Shown: in pieces, positions 62,371 through 64,000 of the stretch
Position numbering within the stretch: position 1 is the first letter of the stretch
Layout: each line of letters opens with the position of its first letter
Assembly (NCBI RefSeq): GCF_000686725.1
Contig: NZ_JMLK01000008.1
Location: forward strand, 186,001-250,000
Reading direction: 5' to 3'
DNA: 64,000 nt
Source: Clostridium akagii DSM 12554
GTDB taxonomy: Bacteria; Bacillota; Clostridia; Clostridiales; Clostridiaceae
Translations under genes and position numbers: made by a program
The notes under the pieces: generated by a model
Database searches by the model: none
What the model saw: the letters and a program-made list of their open reading frames with translations, nothing else
What the model was told of the DNA's origin: nothing

Positions 62371-62553
62371 CTACTCAAATAGACTTGTATCTGCTTCAAC
62401 AGACCAAGTCTCTAGTGATGATGATGTATTGATTTTATACCATTTATAATAAGTGCTTCCATAATAATCCTGCAAATTTATTTTAGTAATATTGTATATT
62501 AAATTATAGTAAACGTCAACAATATGATCTTCATAACTAATGTGAATAGTAGT
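62371..62553 (-). pseudogene. Possible gene remnant, about 60 codons without a start
   Basis: The frame reads TTIHISYEDHIVDVYYNLIY at its beginning and YYGSTYYKWYKIN then SSSLETWSVEADTSLFE at its end, before a TAG. It has no start codon or ribosome site. It may be the tail of a lost surface-protein gene, or chance in AT-rich DNA. Confidence 0.25.
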
Positions 62554-62561
62554 TTACTTTT

Positions 62562-62598
62562 AAAGCTGAAAAACCTACTTTTTTCAATGTTAGCTTTT
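62562..62598 (-). terminator. Terminator after the last gene
   Basis: AAAGCT with AGCTTT, and inside them TGAAAAA with TTTTTCA, form an interrupted stem 24 bp beyond the stop codon of the acidic protein gene. An A/T-rich flank is present on both sides. Confidence 0.55.
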
Positions 62599-62621
62599 AT
62601 TTTTTTACATATCTATAATGC

Positions 62622-64000
62622 TTAACTTAAAAATTCTTCTGCAAATGTATTAAATGAACTTTGAAGCTCCTTAGTATAACTGTTATCATAGGGATTTTGA
62701 AAATATGTCTTTATAACATTATTGAAGCTATTTTCAAATGCGTTAGCACTGGAAACATCCAAATTTTTAAGTTGCTTATATGCTTCATTAAAGTAATCTG
62801 AGTCTACTACTTTATTTGTATTACTTTCTTGGTTATAAATATGTTTGTTATACTCTTGTACTAGAAGTGTACCCGCAGAACTCGTCATGTCATGTGTTGC
62901 AACATAAGAAACCTCAGAATCTCCTAGAGCTGCATGATAAGCATCAACTGTATTACTTGTAGAGGAAACTGCAAATGCATCATTAAGAACTTCTGTGGCA
63001 GAAACTATATCCTTATAAGTGAATTTTGTTCCAGAAATATCTGCTGCTGCAGTTACTTTATCTGAACTGTAGTCCTCAAACTTCTTCGCTATATCCTCTA
63101 CACTTTCATTGGAATAGTCCACATTGTTTTCTTGCTTAAACTGATTATATAAAGATGAAAGTTGTTTTTCCATATCTACAAGCGAACTACTGATAGAAGC
63201 TTCATTAGGATCATTAGAGAATTTAGCACTATTGAAAAATGTATTTAGGTTATTAGCTTGTGCATCAATATTTTCACCTGTGTCTTTTGAATAGTATGAG
63301 TTAAGGTTTTGCATTTCTGCTTTTTCTTGAGTTTGCTGCTGTTTTGTATAGCCATCTACGTCACTAATTCCTTGTTCCTCTGCTCTTTTTGTTATACTAT
63401 CACTAGAGTACGTGTCACCAATTTTTGTTTTTGCTTTATCATAGGCTACTATGGATTCCGCAAGATAATTTCCATCACCTGTAGGCACATCTGTCAAATT
63501 GTTAGTTGCACTATGAACATTCTGATTTTGAAGCGCAGAAAGATAAGCATTCATGGAATCTGCAATTGGTGTTACATATCCATCATATTGATGCAATACC
63601 GCTTCATATTCACTTTGCATTTTTTCATTTTCAGCTTGTACTTCATCAGACTCCTCATCATACTGAGCTAATGTTTCTCCATTTTTCGGAATATCAGTAC
63701 TAATTGGTTCATATGAAGAAAAAGAAGTATCAATGTCATTTGAAATTTTTTGCTGTGAATCTTCTCTTCTATTACTTAAAGAGAAAACACCAGAGTAAGT
63801 ATCTGTTGAAGAGCTAGGAACGTTCATTTGTCCTTTGCTATTATAGGTAACAAATTCATTTTCTCCAGTATTATAATCATATCGCACTAGAGCATCTTCC
63901 ACATAAATTTTACTTTTATCAAAGTTGGCTGGTTGTATTGTATCTTCACCTGCTACCACCTCCGTGAGTTTACCTGTTGCTGAATCAATATGTAGGCATC
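62622..64000 (-). CDS. Unrecognised acidic, Ser/Asn-rich protein (partial, 5' end outside)
   Basis: The frame is open to the window edge, so the start lies outside. A GTG at 63959 after GGAGG is possible, but codons upstream (CLHIDSATGKLTE) continue the protein sensibly. The visible part of about 459 residues is acidic and rich in Ser, Asn, Gln and Asp, with long predicted helices (YDEESDEVQAENEKMQSEYE, then LSSLYNQFKQENN) and no Cys in the main body and no membrane segment. IDSATGKLTEVVAGEDTIQP at its start looks like a beta-rich region. I recognise no family. It may be a secreted or surface protein, but no signal peptide can be seen in this part. Confidence 0.6.
   Translation of the reverse strand, partial: CLHIDSATGKLTEVVAGEDTIQPANFDKSKIYVEDALVRYDYNTGENEFVTYNSKGQMNVPSSSTDTYSGVFSLSNRREDSQQKISNDIDTSFSSYEPISTDIPKNGETLAQYDEESDEVQAENEKMQSEYEAVLHQYDGYVTPIADSMNAYLSALQNQNVHSATNNLTDVPTGDGNYLAESIVAYDKAKTKIGDTYSSDSITKRAEEQGISDVDGYTKQQQTQEKAEMQNLNSYYSKDTGENIDAQANNLNTFFNSAKFSNDPNEASISSSLVDMEKQLSSLYNQFKQENNVDYSNESVEDIAKKFEDYSSDKVTAAADISGTKFTYKDIVSATEVLNDAFAVSSTSNTVDAYHAALGDSEVSYVATHDMTSSAGTLLVQEYNKHIYNQESNTNKVVDSDYFNEAYKQLKNLDVSSANAFENSFNNVIKTYFQNPYDNSYTKELQSSFNTFAEEFLS

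Larger units (their letters stand above)
62261..62621. other. Intergenic region with folded DNA and a possible remnant
   Basis: This 361-bp gap contains nested inverted repeats: AGATACAAGTCT (62361-62372) with AGACTTGTATCT (62381-62392), and CTAGAGA (62357-62363) with TCTCTAG (62409-62415). It also holds the open frame at 62371-62553 and a terminator at 62562-62598. Confidence 0.5.

Overview
The window is a low-GC, densely coded stretch typical of Clostridium sensu stricto. Signs of this are purine-rich AGGAGG-type ribosome sites, frequent TTG and GTG starts, a nifN-nifB fusion, a split homocitrate synthase (nifV omega/alpha), and two PII-like nifI genes between nifH and nifD. The nif proteins look like those of the C. 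pasteurianum/C. acetobutylicum group, but I do not assign a species. I saw no rRNA or tRNA gene, CRISPR array or intact insertion sequence.

Layout. 0-2.6 kb: the start of an ABC exporter, a LacI-type regulator and a cell-wall amidase. 2.6-15.1 kb, all on the minus strand: one molybdenum-nitrogenase operon, nifH-nifI1-nifI2-nifD-nifK-nifE-nifNB-nifV(omega)-nifV(alpha)-anfO-like-unknown, closed by a strong hairpin. 15.1-24 kb, plus strand and divergent from nif: two paralogous regulators (excisionase-type helix-turn-helix joined to a periplasmic-binding-protein-like sensor) flank an ECF vitamin-type transporter, followed by modABC for molybdate uptake. Enzyme, cofactor assembly, metal supply and probable metal or cofactor sensing are therefore adjacent.

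24-62 kb is ordinary accessory chromosome made of small regulator-plus-target modules, many with a readable operator: PadR with an ABC-2 exporter; LysR divergent from an NmrA-like reductase; an LmrA-type TetR with an MFS pump; uxaB with a GPH sugar transporter; a MarR-GNAT fusion and a glycosyltransferase; a flavodoxin with TetR; a MerR with a tandem carboxymuconolactone-decarboxylase-fold protein; a chemoreceptor; rsgA; oleate hydratase with TetR; a flavoprotein; cyclopropane fatty acid synthase; a class I terpenoid-synthase-like protein; an orphan flagellin; a GH16 glucanase; an ArsR-type regulator with an MFS pump; and a two-component system with an MMPL exporter. 62-64 kb holds a broken second histidyl-tRNA synthetase gene, a possible gene remnant, and the 3' part of an unrecognised acidic protein.

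The main unexplained points are: the nif operon ends with a YwqK/MORN-like repeat protein that has a ferredoxin-like cysteine tail, next to an AnfO-like protein although no Fe-only nitrogenase is visible; the paired sensor-regulators sit around an ECF transporter of unknown substrate; a hairpin repeat of about 57-69 bp occurs four times, twice inside operons and once in the flagellin leader; and a small promoter-to-terminator unit with a Cys-rich mini-ORF lies upstream of rsgA. Operators and promoters were found by eye and are candidates.
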